A stretch of DNA of 64,000 bases from CAYSPT01 sp964432985 (GCA_964432985.1 CAYSPT010000005.1:62001-126000), one strand, 5' to 3'. Shown: positions 1 to 8,790, counted from the first letter of the stretch. Numbers and translations are program-made. The notes: a model not told the origin generated them from the sequence alone.

Positions 1-1378
1 TATCGAAGGTAAACTGTGGCGCCGCGCCCCGGTTGTCGATGATGATCGTCTTGGTACACTGGCACGATCGTTCAATCAGATAATAGATAATCTCGAGCGG
101 CAGATTCGTGAGTCACGGCAAGCGTACGAAGATTTGTCGGAAGCTAATCAAAAGCTCGAACGGGTAAGTGCCGAACGGGCACGTTTACTCAAAAAAATTC
201 GTCTTTTCAACGTGGAACTCAAAGAGAAAGTTAGAGAGGCTACCCAGGAACTGGAGAAAACCAACAAGAAACTCGATTCAAAAGTCAAGGAACTGGGAAC
301 TCTGGAAAAATTCAACGAAAGTATTTTTTCGAGTATAACCAGCGGGATTATTGCCGCGGATGTGCCCGGCAGGGTGACCTTCATCAACCCGGAAGGCCGC
401 AGAATACTTGAGGTACCCGAACTCAAGAGAAAAAAACATTGCTCGAAATATCTTCCTGAAGGATGCCAGCCCCTGGCCGAGCATCTTCTGGCAACCCTGG
501 AACATGGTGAAGACCGTTCGGGATGGGAAATCGAGTTGTTGTCCGCTTCCGGCAAGATGATTCAGTTGGGCGTCTCAAGCTCGCTTCTCAGGGATTATTC
601 CCATAAGAAAACGGGAGTGGTGGCGATATTCCGGGACATCACGGAAACAAAGCGGATGCAGAAGCAGATCCAGCGGCAGGAGAGACTGGTGGCTCTTGGG
701 CAACTGGCCGCCGGTGTTGCCCACGAGATTCGCAATCCGTTGGGAGGAATCCTGGGTTTCGCCGAGTTACTTAAGAGGGAACTGGCCGACCAGGGCGATT
801 ATGATAATTATGATTATGATAATTATATCAACAAAATTATAGAAGAGGTTGACATTCTCAATAAAATTGTTGGTAACATACTGGATTTTGCCCGGTCTCA
901 AAAGCCGCGTCCGGTATTCCTGGATGTAAATGACGTTCTCGAAAACGCCCTGGAACTGGCGGGACACAAGATCGAAAAAAGCGGCATATTGATAAAGCGG
1001 AAGCTGGATGATGACATTCCCGGAGTTCGCGCCGACTCTCATCAACTGCGGCAGGTTTTTTTAAATATTCTTTACAATTCGTGTGAAGCAATGGATGCCG
1101 GGGGTGAAATTAGAATAGTAAGCGGTTTCCGCACCGATACACGGGAGATTTTTGTAGAGTTTCACGATAATGGGCCCGGGCTTGAAACCCGGGAAAAGGA
1201 ACAGGTTTTCAACCCGTTTTATACAACAAAGGCTTCCGGGACGGGACTGGGATTAGCCATAGCCTACCGGATAATTGAAAATCACGGAGGACAGATACAG
1301 GTTAAAAGCGAACCCGGAAAAGGATCAACATTTACCGTCTGGTTAAAAGAAGTTGTTACTAATCTATCCAGTCTCTAA
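1..1378 (+). CDS. Sensor histidine kinase (HAMP, coiled coil, PAS, HisKA, HATPase), 5' end outside window
   Basis: The frame is open from base 2, so the gene begins upstream of the window. The first residues read as the end of a HAMP domain (DRLGTLARSFNQIIDNL), followed by a coiled coil to about base 330 and a PAS domain (about 330-650, FRDITETKRMQ at its end). The H-box AAGVAHEIRNPLGG has its phospho-acceptor His codon at 722-724. The ATPase part shows the N-box FLNILYNSCEAM, G1 DNGPGLE and G2 GTGLGLAIAYRI. It is therefore a membrane-anchored kinase that autophosphorylates and passes phosphate to a partner regulator. The next gene, 37 bp downstream, encodes an NtrC-type regulator and is the obvious partner. 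The missing N-terminus should hold the sensor domain and transmembrane segments. An in-frame 15-bp duplication lies between the two dimerisation helices. The signal sensed cannot be inferred. Confidence 0.93.
   Translation, partial: IEGKLWRRAPVVDDDRLGTLARSFNQIIDNLERQIRESRQAYEDLSEANQKLERVSAERARLLKKIRLFNVELKEKVREATQELEKTNKKLDSKVKELGTLEKFNESIFSSITSGIIAADVPGRVTFINPEGRRILEVPELKRKKHCSKYLPEGCQPLAEHLLATLEHGEDRSGWEIELLSASGKMIQLGVSSSLLRDYSHKKTGVVAIFRDITETKRMQKQIQRQERLVALGQLAAGVAHEIRNPLGGILGFAELLKRELADQGDYDNYDYDNYINKIIEEVDILNKIVGNILDFARSQKPRPVFLDVNDVLENALELAGHKIEKSGILIKRKLDDDIPGVRADSHQLRQVFLNILYNSCEAMDAGGEIRIVSGFRTDTREIFVEFHDNGPGLETREKEQVFNPFYTTKASGTGLGLAIAYRIIENHGGQIQVKSEPGKGSTFTVWLKEVVTNLSSL
797..826 (+). 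repeat. In-frame 15-bp tandem duplication in the kinase DHp domain
   Basis: The 15-mer gattatgataattat occurs twice without interruption and encodes DYDNY-DYDNY. It lies in the loop between the H-box helix and the second dimerisation helix, so it probably lengthens the loop without breaking the fold. Confidence 0.9.
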
Positions 1379-1415
1379 AGGAGACAGGAGTTGGATCAAG
1401 AGAGGATGATTTCTA

Positions 1416-2789
1416 TTGACGGCGATACTGGTCGCCGATGACAAGAAGAGTATGAGGGAGTTCCTGTCTGAAGCTTTGCGGAAGGAAGGCTATCAGGTAA
1501 CAGCAGCTTCTGATGGAAAGGAAGCTCTAAACGCGTTCAGAGAGACTGCTCCTGACCTGGTTGTCACCGACATACGTATGCCGGGCATGGATGGATTAAC
1601 GTTTCTGAAGAAGATGCGGGAACTTGATCCCGACTCTGTGGTTATCGTGATTACCGCATATGGCAGCATTGAATCAGCGGTGAAAGCCATGAAGTCCGGA
1701 GCATATGACTACATCACCAAACCGTTTTCCATCGAAGAGCTTACCGTGGTAGTGGAGCGTGCACGCGAGCAGCGCAAACTGATAGCGGAAAACAGGTGGT
1801 TAAGACAGGAGCTTACCAAGAAATACCGGTTTGACAGCATCATCGGCAAAGCATCAAAAATGCAGAGTGTATTCGATATCATGGAGCGGGTTATTCCCAG
1901 TAAAGCCACTGTCATGCTGTACGGGGAAAGCGGTACGGGGAAGGAATTGATTGCCCGGGCCATCCACTACAACGGACCAAAAAAGAACGGACCTTTCATC
2001 AAGGTCAATTGTGCCGCGTTGCCCGAATCGTTGCTGGAGTCGGAGTTATTCGGTCATGAACGGGGAGCTTTTACCGGAGCCATTCACCGCAGACAGGGAC
2101 GGTTCGAACTGGCTGACATGGGAACGATATTCCTGGATGAAATTGGAGATATTACGCCCGCCACCCAGGTCAAGCTGTTGAGGGTAATTCAACAGCGTGA
2201 GTTCGAGCGGGTCGGTGGGGTGAAAACACTACAGGTTGATGTGAGAATCATTGCCGCCACCAACCAGGATCTAAATAAGGCCCTGGCGGAAGGCCGGTTC
2301 CGCGATGATCTTTACTATCGGCTCAATGTGGTTCCGATCACTCTCCCGCCGCTTCGGGAACGGCCCGGGGACATTCCTATTCTAGCGCGCTATTTTCTCG
2401 AACAAATGAGCAAGGAATCGAACAGCCGGGTCTGCTATATAGCACCGGAAGCAATGGAACACATGATCAACTACCGGTGGCCGGGAAATGTACGCGAACT
2501 GGAAAATGTCATCGAGCGCGCTCTGGTAATCTGTCGGGGTGACACGGTGAAGCCTGAAGACCTGCCGGCTGATCTGGTGAATAGGGAAGGAAAAGCCAGG
2601 ATAGACATACCCGAACTGGGCACTATGTCTATGAAGGATGCTGTTGAAACCATGGAGCGTGAAATGATAAAAAGAGCTCTGGAGCGCACTGGCGGTGTTC
2701 AGACCAAAGCCGCTGATATTCTTGGAATCAACAGAGGATCGCTGATATACAAAATCAAGAAATACGATCTTGAGGAGCATGATGGCTGA
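1416..2789 (+). CDS. Sigma-54-dependent response regulator, NtrC family
   Basis: A 457-aa protein with the full NtrC architecture. The receiver domain (about 1-120) has the acidic pocket DD and the phospho-acceptor in VVTDIRMPGMDG. The AAA+ domain (about 140-370) has Walker A GESGTGKE, the sigma-54 contact loop GAFTGA and Walker B TIFLDEIGD. A Fis-type helix-turn-helix closes the protein (KAADILGINRGSLIYKIKKY). It activates transcription from sigma-54 promoters when phosphorylated, presumably by the kinase just upstream. The start is TTG, with AGAGG 10 bp before it. The complete GAFTGA loop indicates a true sigma-54 activator. Target genes are unknown, and I found no convincing -24/-12 promoter in the window. 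Confidence 0.95.
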   Translation: MTAILVADDKKSMREFLSEALRKEGYQVTAASDGKEALNAFRETAPDLVVTDIRMPGMDGLTFLKKMRELDPDSVVIVITAYGSIESAVKAMKSGAYDYITKPFSIEELTVVVERAREQRKLIAENRWLRQELTKKYRFDSIIGKASKMQSVFDIMERVIPSKATVMLYGESGTGKELIARAIHYNGPKKNGPFIKVNCAALPESLLESELFGHERGAFTGAIHRRQGRFELADMGTIFLDEIGDITPATQVKLLRVIQQREFERVGGVKTLQVDVRIIAATNQDLNKALAEGRFRDDLYYRLNVVPITLPPLRERPGDIPILARYFLEQMSKESNSRVCYIAPEAMEHMINYRWPGNVRELENVIERALVICRGDTVKPEDLPADLVNREGKARIDIPELGTMSMKDAVETMEREMIKRALERTGGVQTKAADILGINRGSLIYKIKKYDLEEHDG

Positions 2790-2859
2790 CATGATCGAGT
2801 AACAAAGACGGATCAGCCCTGCTCTCGAGTACGCAGCTTAGAAAGGAAGGTAGTGCAGC

Positions 2860-3375
2860 GTGGATGATTTAAAAAAACTTATACGTGATGTTCCTGATTT
2901 TCCGAAACCGGGTATAGTATTCAGAGACATTACAACACTATTGCTGGACAGTGACGCGTTACGACGGGTTATTGACGCACTGACCGATTATTACCGGGAC
3001 AAGAATATCGACAGTATAATCGCGGTGGAATCCAGGGGATTCATTTTCGGATCGGTGCTGGCTTACTGCCTGGGTACGGGATTTGTACTGGCCCGCAAGC
3101 CTGGAAAACTTCCCGCCGATACGGTAAAGGAAGTGTATGATCTGGAGTACGGACAGGATACCATTGAGGTTCACGCCGATAGCATTAAACCCGGGCACCG
3201 CGTGCTGGTTATCGACGATCTTCTGGCTACTGGAGGAACGGCCCGGGCCTGTGGTAATCTGGTAAAGAAACTGGGGGGAGAGATCGCGAGCTACGCATTT
3301 GTTATAGAGCTCGGTGATCTTGACGGCAGGGGGAAACTTGACGATGCCCCCATTTTTTCATTGATCACATATTGA
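2860..3375 (+). CDS. apt: Adenine phosphoribosyltransferase
   Basis: A 171-aa cytosolic purine-salvage enzyme that converts adenine and PRPP to AMP and pyrophosphate; length and sequence match the family. The N-terminus has the typical IRDVPDFPKPGIVFRDITTL, the substrate region has ESRGFIFG, and the PRPP-binding loop is VLVIDDLLATGGTA. The start is GTG with AAGGAAGG about 9 bp upstream. It stands alone between the regulator gene and a HEAT-repeat gene; the 20-bp tandem array begins right after its stop codon. Confidence 0.97.
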   Translation: MDDLKKLIRDVPDFPKPGIVFRDITTLLLDSDALRRVIDALTDYYRDKNIDSIIAVESRGFIFGSVLAYCLGTGFVLARKPGKLPADTVKEVYDLEYGQDTIEVHADSIKPGHRVLVIDDLLATGGTARACGNLVKKLGGEIASYAFVIELGDLDGRGKLDDAPIFSLITY

Positions 3376-3390
3376 TCATGTAGGGCAAGT

Positions 3391-3530
3391 GCTCCACTTC
3401 GAGCGTATGTGCTCAACTTCGAGCGTATGTGCTCAACTTCGAGCGTTCGTGCTCGACTTCGAGCGTTCGTGCTCAACTTCGAGCGTTCGTGCTCAACTTC
3501 GAGCGTTCGTGCTCGACTTCGAGCGAACGT
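3391..3530 (+). repeat. 20-bp tandem array, seven copies, alternating GAGC/GCTC inverted elements
   Basis: Seven contiguous 20-bp units of the form gctcaacttcgagcgttcgt lie between apt and the HEAT-repeat gene. Each unit contains GCTC-6 nt-GAGC-6 nt, so every element can pair with either neighbour and the transcript could form a chain of small stem-loops. Copies differ at three or four positions (aa/ga/ca, tatg/ttcg). There is no Shine-Dalgarno or conserved protein in it. It could be a slippage product, a protein-binding array or an mRNA spacer; the sequence does not decide. Confidence 0.9.
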
Positions 3531-3573
3531 GGTACACGTGGAGACCGGATAAGGTTGTTGGAGGAATAACATT

Positions 3574-4551
3574 GTGGAAAAGACTCTGGAGGACTGGATA
3601 ACTGACCTTGAAAATCCGGAATGGGAGTACCGGTTTCTGGCCTGTAAAACACTGGGACTTGAAAAAGAACGGGCAGCGGTACCAAGGATTATCGAACTAC
3701 TCAATGACCAGAATCACAACGTCAGGCTCAGTTCCGCCCGTGCCCTTGGTGAGATAGGGGACCCGCGGGCAGTCGACCCGTTGCTCACTGCACTGGCTGA
3801 GCCCAACGAATGGGTTCGTCTGCAGATTGTCGAAGCGCTGGGGAAACTTGGGGATAACCGGGTTGGACTGGTGCTTTCCCGTTTCATGGAGACGGAGCTT
3901 GATGATCGTGTACGGGCCACCATTGTCAAGGTACTGGGGAGTCTGGGTGATCAGAAGATGGTTCCCATTCTTGTCTCTTATCTCAAGGACGCCGATCTCA
4001 GGGTGCGAGCCAACGCCGTAGAGGCACTGGAGATCATCGGCGATGAAAAAATTCGCGAATTCCTCTTTCCCATGATGGAAGGAGCCAATCATCGTATCAA
4101 AGCGAATATTGCCAAGGCGCTCTTCAATCTCGGTGATTACACTGGATTAAAAATATTGAAGAAGATGATCAAGGAAGAAAACGAGTGGATGCGGGCCGCT
4201 GCTGCCTGGGCCCTGGGAGAGATACGCTCCAACGAAGCCATCAAACCTCTGGTAGAGGCTCTGGGGGACAAATACTGGTTTGTTGACAGAAACATTATCC
4301 GGTCGCTGGTCAAGATAGGAATGACGACCGTTCGTCCGCTGATCAACAAGCTGAGAAAGAAGCAGCTCGACCACCGGGTTCGCCTGGGAGTCATTGTGGC
4401 CCTGGGAGAAATTGGAGATGAAGGAGCACTGGGTCCCCTTATTGGCGCCATGAACGATTACAACGGTGAAATCAGGCTTAAAGCAGAGGAAGCCGTTGAC
4501 CGGATCAGAGAAAACTCCAGGAGAAGGCGGGAATTGGAGAATAGATATTGA
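3574..4551 (+). CDS. HEAT-repeat (PBS lyase-like) scaffold protein
   Basis: A 325-aa protein made almost wholly of about 30-residue HEAT/PBS-lyase-like repeats. Copies of VRLSSARALGEIGDPRAVDP, VRATIVKVLGSLGDQKMVPI and VRLGVIVALGEIGDEGALGP recur from residue about 15 to 310. The C-terminus is basic (ENSRRRRELE). No signal peptide is visible, so it is probably cytoplasmic and acts as a protein-binding scaffold; no catalytic motif is present. GTG start with GGAGG about 9 bp upstream. The stop overlaps the TTG start of the next gene (ATTGA), indicating translational coupling with the secreted TPR protein. Confidence 0.85.
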   Translation: MEKTLEDWITDLENPEWEYRFLACKTLGLEKERAAVPRIIELLNDQNHNVRLSSARALGEIGDPRAVDPLLTALAEPNEWVRLQIVEALGKLGDNRVGLVLSRFMETELDDRVRATIVKVLGSLGDQKMVPILVSYLKDADLRVRANAVEALEIIGDEKIREFLFPMMEGANHRIKANIAKALFNLGDYTGLKILKKMIKEENEWMRAAAAWALGEIRSNEAIKPLVEALGDKYWFVDRNIIRSLVKIGMTTVRPLINKLRKKQLDHRVRLGVIVALGEIGDEGALGPLIGAMNDYNGEIRLKAEEAVDRIRENSRRRRELENRY

Positions 4552-6896
4552 AACGTCTGACAGGCCTGATGATGGGTGTCCATGTGAGCTCGCTCAAAGT
4601 AAACAAGTTTGAAGTAACCTTGTTTACAGTATGCTTGTTTACAGTATGCTTGCTTACAGTATGCTTGCTTACAGTATGCTTGCTTGCTTCAGGGATATCT
4701 ACCGTTTGTGCCGACAGTGGTTCGCACTCGGCGGCCCTGGACGCCACTGCCTACCGCGATGTTTCCATCCTGTATAAACGAGCTGCCGGACTGATCGAGG
4801 AGCACAGATACGAAGCCGCCGTCCTGCTGTTTGAAGAGATAAACACCATCAATCCTTATATCGCCGAGGTTCACGGCAATCTCGGGTACCTGTACGAAGT
4901 CATCGGTAAGCAAGAGCTGGCGGAAGCGGAGTACCGCACCGCCATAGAAATAAAGCCTGATTACGCCGATGCGCTCAACAATCTCGGATACCTTTTGGCT
5001 CGTCGCGGAGATGACATGCGAGAATCTCTTGAATTGTGCCGTGACGCAGTCACCATCGCTTCGGACAATCCTGCCTTTCATGACAGTTACGGATATGTGT
5101 TGTTCAGGATGGGGAAGGTGTCCGAAGCGTTTATCCATTTTCAACGAGCACTTTTTTACGATAAAAACTCCGCTTCTACGTATTATCACCTCGGTCTTAT
5201 TTACCGTGAAAAAGACGACCTGGAGAAAGCGCGGGAGCATTTTGAAAAAGCAGTCAGTTATCGCAACAGCCCAGGTTTGGCCTATCTCCGGCTGACCCAG
5301 ACATTGGTGGAAATGGGCAAACTGTCCGATGCAACCGAGGTACTGGGCAAAGCCCGGTGGGTAGCGGAGAAAAAATGGATTTCTCCGGCCTCCCGGGTAG
5401 AGCTTACGGAAAACCTGACCTGCTTCATGCGAATGGGAATTCTGCAGGGTATGGTGGAGGTCGAATTGGCCGGCAGCTCGGTTGCCGACCAGATCAAGGA
5501 AAAAGCAGCTGCCAGCCTGGAACATCTTCCTATGAATGATCTCTCCCCGGATGTCCGGAAACTGCTGTCGGAAGAGCAGTTGTCAAACTATTACATTACA
5601 ACCGCCGGTCTGGTGAAATGTCGTAAACATGGATACAATCCCATGGCGACTGTGCTAAAGGACCGGGTTCGTGCCCAGCGGGGGCCCTATCTGGAACGAA
5701 AGGGACGTCTGCTGATGAAAATGGTGGAGATGGCCCTGGCCCGCAAGGAGCTGAAGGAAGGCCGTAAGGATCTTCCGATATCGGGTGAAATTGATGTCGC
5801 CGCCCTGAAAACGGAGGGATATCTTCCTGATAATTTTGGCGTCGATTACGTCTTTTCCCGGGATGAACTGGGAAAAATTTCTTTCGTGGTGACCAAAGAA
5901 GCCCTGGCGGCGGTAATCATTCCTCCCGGGCTTGAAATACGGACTATTGCCGAGGCGCGCTCCGACCCGTCTCTTCCCTCGCCGGTAGAAGTACCGACGC
6001 CCGACGACGAATTTGACTTCGACCAGCCGGACATCTTCGATTCCACTGAAGGTGCAGAAGAAGTATTCGAGGATGGAGTGTCCGACGAAGATCTCTTCGG
6101 TGACGAGGAGGTGGAAGAGGAAGAAACTCCCTCCGTTACACCGCCTGTCCAACCGGCAGTGCCGGCTTTCGACATGACACAGTTCATCCAGGCACCACCC
6201 ATCATTGCGGTCAGTCCGGATTTCAAAGTGGGCTGGGCCATCCGTCAGAAACTGACTACCGCCTATCAAGCGATGGACAACTATTACGCAATCGTGGGAG
6301 AGTCCGGCAGTTCGTGGCACATCGAGCACGTGGGTGCCAGCCTGCTTGGAATGGCCGCCAGTTATCCCGACTTGAAGTCCATGCTCATGGGACTGGTAGT
6401 CGACAAGAAAAGCGGCCTGGTTTCGAGAGCCGTTTTGGGCAAACCGGGTGAAAAGGGAAAAGAGATAAAAGTCCCGGCCATGCCCAATGTTCCGAAGGTC
6501 GATCCGGTTGAACCGGTCAATGTAGAAGTAACCATCGCCCTGGGTACGTTTCCGGCCAAGAAATATGTTACCAAGTATGCCACCACCTGGACGGGAATCA
6601 AGGGTGACCTCGAGGAGGTCCTTCTGAGGAACGACGCCGGGGAACAGTCCTACGAACTGGCCGAGCACCCGTCGAAGAACAGCACGGATATCAGCGGCAT
6701 CTCGCTTTCGCTGAAGGTTTTGAAGTACACCAACGGTATGGAGTACTGGCTGGCGGAAAATGAAGTGGTGAGCGCCTTTTTCCCCATGGGGGAAGCCGGA
6801 AAGACCGAACTGGGTATCGTGAAGATGGTAACTACCGCCGCCACCCAGGAAGTGACCCTGATCGAGACGGATGTCGAAGCGCAGCTGAAGTGGTAA
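4548..6896 (+). CDS. Secreted TPR-repeat protein with long C-terminal domain
   Basis: A 782-aa protein. A hydrophobic N-terminal segment made of four LFTVC/LLTVC pentapeptides is followed by STVCADS, consistent with a Sec signal peptide or anchor. Residues about 70-260 contain TPR units (YEAAVLLFEEINTINPYIAE, AEAEYRTAIEIKPDYADALN, AREHFEKAVSYRNSP). A helical middle region leads to a very acidic linker (about 485-525) and then a C-terminal domain of about 230 residues that I do not recognise. The TTG start lies in an ATTGA overlap with the HEAT gene, so the two are co-translated. A role in envelope complex assembly is plausible for TPR plus HEAT partners but is inference only. The start could lie a few codons downstream. 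Confidence 0.8.
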   Translation: MKRLTGLMMGVHVSSLKVNKFEVTLFTVCLFTVCLLTVCLLTVCLLASGISTVCADSGSHSAALDATAYRDVSILYKRAAGLIEEHRYEAAVLLFEEINTINPYIAEVHGNLGYLYEVIGKQELAEAEYRTAIEIKPDYADALNNLGYLLARRGDDMRESLELCRDAVTIASDNPAFHDSYGYVLFRMGKVSEAFIHFQRALFYDKNSASTYYHLGLIYREKDDLEKAREHFEKAVSYRNSPGLAYLRLTQTLVEMGKLSDATEVLGKARWVAEKKWISPASRVELTENLTCFMRMGILQGMVEVELAGSSVADQIKEKAAASLEHLPMNDLSPDVRKLLSEEQLSNYYITTAGLVKCRKHGYNPMATVLKDRVRAQRGPYLERKGRLLMKMVEMALARKELKEGRKDLPISGEIDVAALKTEGYLPDNFGVDYVFSRDELGKISFVVTKEALAAVIIPPGLEIRTIAEARSDPSLPSPVEVPTPDDEFDFDQPDIFDSTEGAEEVFEDGVSDEDLFGDEEVEEEETPSVTPPVQPAVPAFDMTQFIQAPPIIAVSPDFKVGWAIRQKLTTAYQAMDNYYAIVGESGSSWHIEHVGASLLGMAASYPDLKSMLMGLVVDKKSGLVSRAVLGKPGEKGKEIKVPAMPNVPKVDPVEPVNVEVTIALGTFPAKKYVTKYATTWTGIKGDLEEVLLRNDAGEQSYELAEHPSKNSTDISGISLSLKVLKYTNGMEYWLAENEVVSAFFPMGEAGKTELGIVKMVTTAATQEVTLIETDVEAQLKW
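4620..4679 (+). repeat. 15-bp tandem repeat encoding the signal-peptide hydrophobic core
   Basis: Four uninterrupted 15-bp units (ttg-t/c-tt-acagtatgc) encode LFTVC, LFTVC, LLTVC, LLTVC, and a degenerate fifth follows. The unit is a multiple of three, so gain or loss of a copy would change hydrophobic length without a frameshift. Confidence 0.92.
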
Positions 6897-6905
6897 ATAT
6901 CCTCC

Positions 6906-7092
6906 AGACAATCACTGTTTTCTTTTGAGTTCTCAATCTCCGGTTGCGATATTCGTACGCCTTCTTTCGCTGTCGCGTACATCCTGTACGTGGACTCGCC
7001 ATCCATGGCTCGACCACTTCTTGACCGCTTCAGTTCGGCTACGACTATTACACAACCTCCGATATGAACTCTTCAGAAAACAGTGATTGTCT
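6906..7092. mobile_element. Possible MITE-like element: 187 bp bounded by 27-bp inverted repeats
   Basis: The left end agacaatcactgttttcttt (6906 on, 27 bp to 6932) is the near-perfect inverse of 7066-7092 (24 of 27 positions match). The similarity weakly continues inward (ctccggttg versus caacctcc). The interior contains GTAC-spaced motifs and the palindrome gccatccatggc, and no convincing gene. It lies in the convergent space after the TPR gene and downstream of folC. No clear target-site duplication is visible, so this could also be a large intergenic hairpin rather than a mobile element. Confidence 0.4.
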
Positions 7093-7143
7093 TTCGAGCA
7101 TCTTCATCACTTACAAGAGGGAAATCTTTGGTTCTAGTAGTTA

Positions 7144-8433
7144 TTATGAAGTGAGTAACGGGCGGATTTGGCCGGCGAGGTAGAGGGAACCGGTAACCAG
7201 GACCAAATCGTTTTTACCGGCTCTGTTCAATGCCTTTTCAAAAGCTTCGGGTGGGTTCGGTTCCACCGAAACATCCATGAATCCAATCCGTCGGAAATCA
7301 TCTGCCAGAACATCCGGATCTTCAGCCCGGGCAATACTGGGGCGTGTGGTTACCACGCTGTGCGCCAACGGGGCGAGCAGCCTGGCCACCTGGAGGTGCT
7401 TTTTATCCCGCATGGAAGCGAAAACACAGTGGATACGTATATCGGGGGAAAGGTGCAGGTTTCGAATGGTGCGCGCCATTGCCCGCAGTCCGTCGGGGTT
7501 GTGAGCGCCGTCAATAATCACCGTGGGAGTCCCTTTAATTAACTCGAATCGTCCCGGCCATCTGACATTCAGAAATCCTTCCAGCAGGGTGTCTTGATTG
7601 GTAATTCCCACCTCCCGTGCCGCCGCCAGAGCGGTCATGGCGTTTCGTGCCTGGTGATGTCCAAGCAGCGGCGTTTCGATGTTTCTGAGGATGAAATCCG
7701 CTCCTCTCACGGTGAAGCACATCCGTTCCAGGGAGATATCGTTGAGCGCATAGCGGAAATGCCGGGTTACCGGAAACATGCGGGCGTTTCGCCGGACACA
7801 TTCCTCTTCCAGCAGTTTCAGTATCCGGGGCCGTCGTTCCCCCGTCACCAGGGTGCTGCCGGCTTGTGCTATGGCCACTTTTTCCAGGGCTATCGAGGTG
7901 AGAGTTTTTCCCAGAGTCACGGTGTGGTCCAGCCCCACATTGGTCAGGACCGGTAAAGCGTTCTTAAATACATTTGTGCCGTCCAGACGTCCGCCCAGTC
8001 CTGCTTCCACCACGGCGAATTCCACGCCGCAGTCGCGAAAAATCTCCATCCCCAGCCCGACCAGCGCTTCGAAGTAAGTGGGGTGTCCGATAAAGGGATT
8101 TCGTTGAAGCGCCTGCATGTCCGGAACTATCTTCTCCATGGCAGCCGCGATGATTTCTTCGGAAGCATTTTCGCCGTTGATCCGGAAACGTTCTTTAAAA
8201 TCGGAGAGGTGAGGAGATGTGAAAAGTCCGACCCTGTATCCCGCTGCCTGCAGAATTGACGACAGAAAAGCTGCAGTGGAACCTTTTCCATTGGTTCCGA
8301 CTATGTGTATGGTACGGAAGTCGTCTTGTGGTCTTCCCCGCCGCTCGAGCAGGGCGGTAATTTTGTTCAAAGCATATTTTTTAAATGCAAAATGCAGGTT
8401 TTTTAAATAGGCTCGTACCTCGGAATAATTCAT
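7144..8433 (-). CDS. folC: Folylpolyglutamate synthase / dihydrofolate synthase
   Basis: A 429-aa Mur-ligase-family enzyme that adds glutamate to dihydropteroate and to folates in an ATP-dependent reaction in the cytosol. It has the P-loop GTNGKGSTAAFLSSIL near residue 50, followed by GLFTSPHLSDFKERF, the central VVEAGLGGRLDGTN, and the C-terminal domain entry IDGAHNPDGLRA. Length is normal. The ATG start gives the usual N-terminus for the family (NYSEVRAYLKNL). It is transcribed leftwards toward the MITE-like repeat and is divergent from the small gene at 8566. Confidence 0.96.
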   Translation of the reverse strand: MNYSEVRAYLKNLHFAFKKYALNKITALLERRGRPQDDFRTIHIVGTNGKGSTAAFLSSILQAAGYRVGLFTSPHLSDFKERFRINGENASEEIIAAAMEKIVPDMQALQRNPFIGHPTYFEALVGLGMEIFRDCGVEFAVVEAGLGGRLDGTNVFKNALPVLTNVGLDHTVTLGKTLTSIALEKVAIAQAGSTLVTGERRPRILKLLEEECVRRNARMFPVTRHFRYALNDISLERMCFTVRGADFILRNIETPLLGHHQARNAMTALAAAREVGITNQDTLLEGFLNVRWPGRFELIKGTPTVIIDGAHNPDGLRAMARTIRNLHLSPDIRIHCVFASMRDKKHLQVARLLAPLAHSVVTTRPSIARAEDPDVLADDFRRIGFMDVSVEPNPPEAFEKALNRAGKNDLVLVTGSLYLAGQIRPLLTS

Positions 8434-8462
8434 GGCACTGCATGGTAAACGATACCATCATT

Positions 8463-8504
8463 GGTTTCAACCACTAACTGTTTGGGTTTCAACCACTAAC
8501 TGTT
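8463..8504. repeat. 22-bp direct tandem duplication in the folC/8566 divergent region
   Basis: ggtttcaaccactaactgtt occurs twice with a 22-bp period, ending at the -35 element of the promoter at 8503. It could be a pair of regulator sites or a slippage product. Confidence 0.8.
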
Positions 8505-8531
8505 GGTCTATTTACTGCTTCACAGTATACT
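8503..8531 (+). promoter_or_regulatory. Sigma-70-type promoter for the 74-aa gene
   Basis: TTGGTC (8503-8508), a 17-bp spacer and TATACT (8526-8531), 34 bp before the ATG at 8566. Confidence 0.5.
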
Positions 8532-8565
8532 CATCATCAAGCGGAACGGATACTGGAGGCAGGAT

Positions 8566-8790
8566 ATGCGGGTTGTGGCAACCGAAAAGGAAGATGATCG
8601 AGTGATCATGGTGGTGCAGGCCCAGCATCAAAAACTACGTCTCAGTATTTCAATCGAAGATGCAAGACGTTTGCACGCCTTCAGGCTGAACGGCCGCCAG
8701 TTTTCCGGGGTGTACACCTCGGAGGGTAAAAAAGAGACCGGTGCCGATTCTGCCTTGACCAGGTCAATTTCTGTTGGATCATCAGAATAA
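8566..8790 (+). CDS. Small hypothetical protein, 74 aa
   Basis: ATG start with GGAGG (8555-8559) 6 bp upstream and a good sigma-70-like promoter before that. The product begins MRVVATEKEDDRVIMVVQ and includes RLSISIEDARRLHAFRL; its beta-strand-rich middle and Ser-rich tail do not match a family I recognise. No signal peptide or membrane segment. It is divergent from folC and convergent with the hydrolase/membrane gene. Function unknown. The frame is also open upstream of this ATG, but the Shine-Dalgarno supports this start. Confidence 0.6.
   Translation: MRVVATEKEDDRVIMVVQAQHQKLRLSISIEDARRLHAFRLNGRQFSGVYTSEGKKETGADSALTRSISVGSSE

Noticed and set aside
3391..3530. CRISPR-like or protein-coding repeat after apt
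   Set aside because: No spacers; open frames through it in both directions lack a ribosome site and simply follow the 20-bp period.
4689..5525. 278-codon minus-strand frame
   Set aside because: Shadow of the TPR repeats; composition unlike neighbouring genes.
5655..6911. 418-codon open frame on the minus strand
   Set aside because: It is the antisense shadow of the TPR gene, with no plausible domain or ribosome site; the plus-strand protein has clear TPR motifs.
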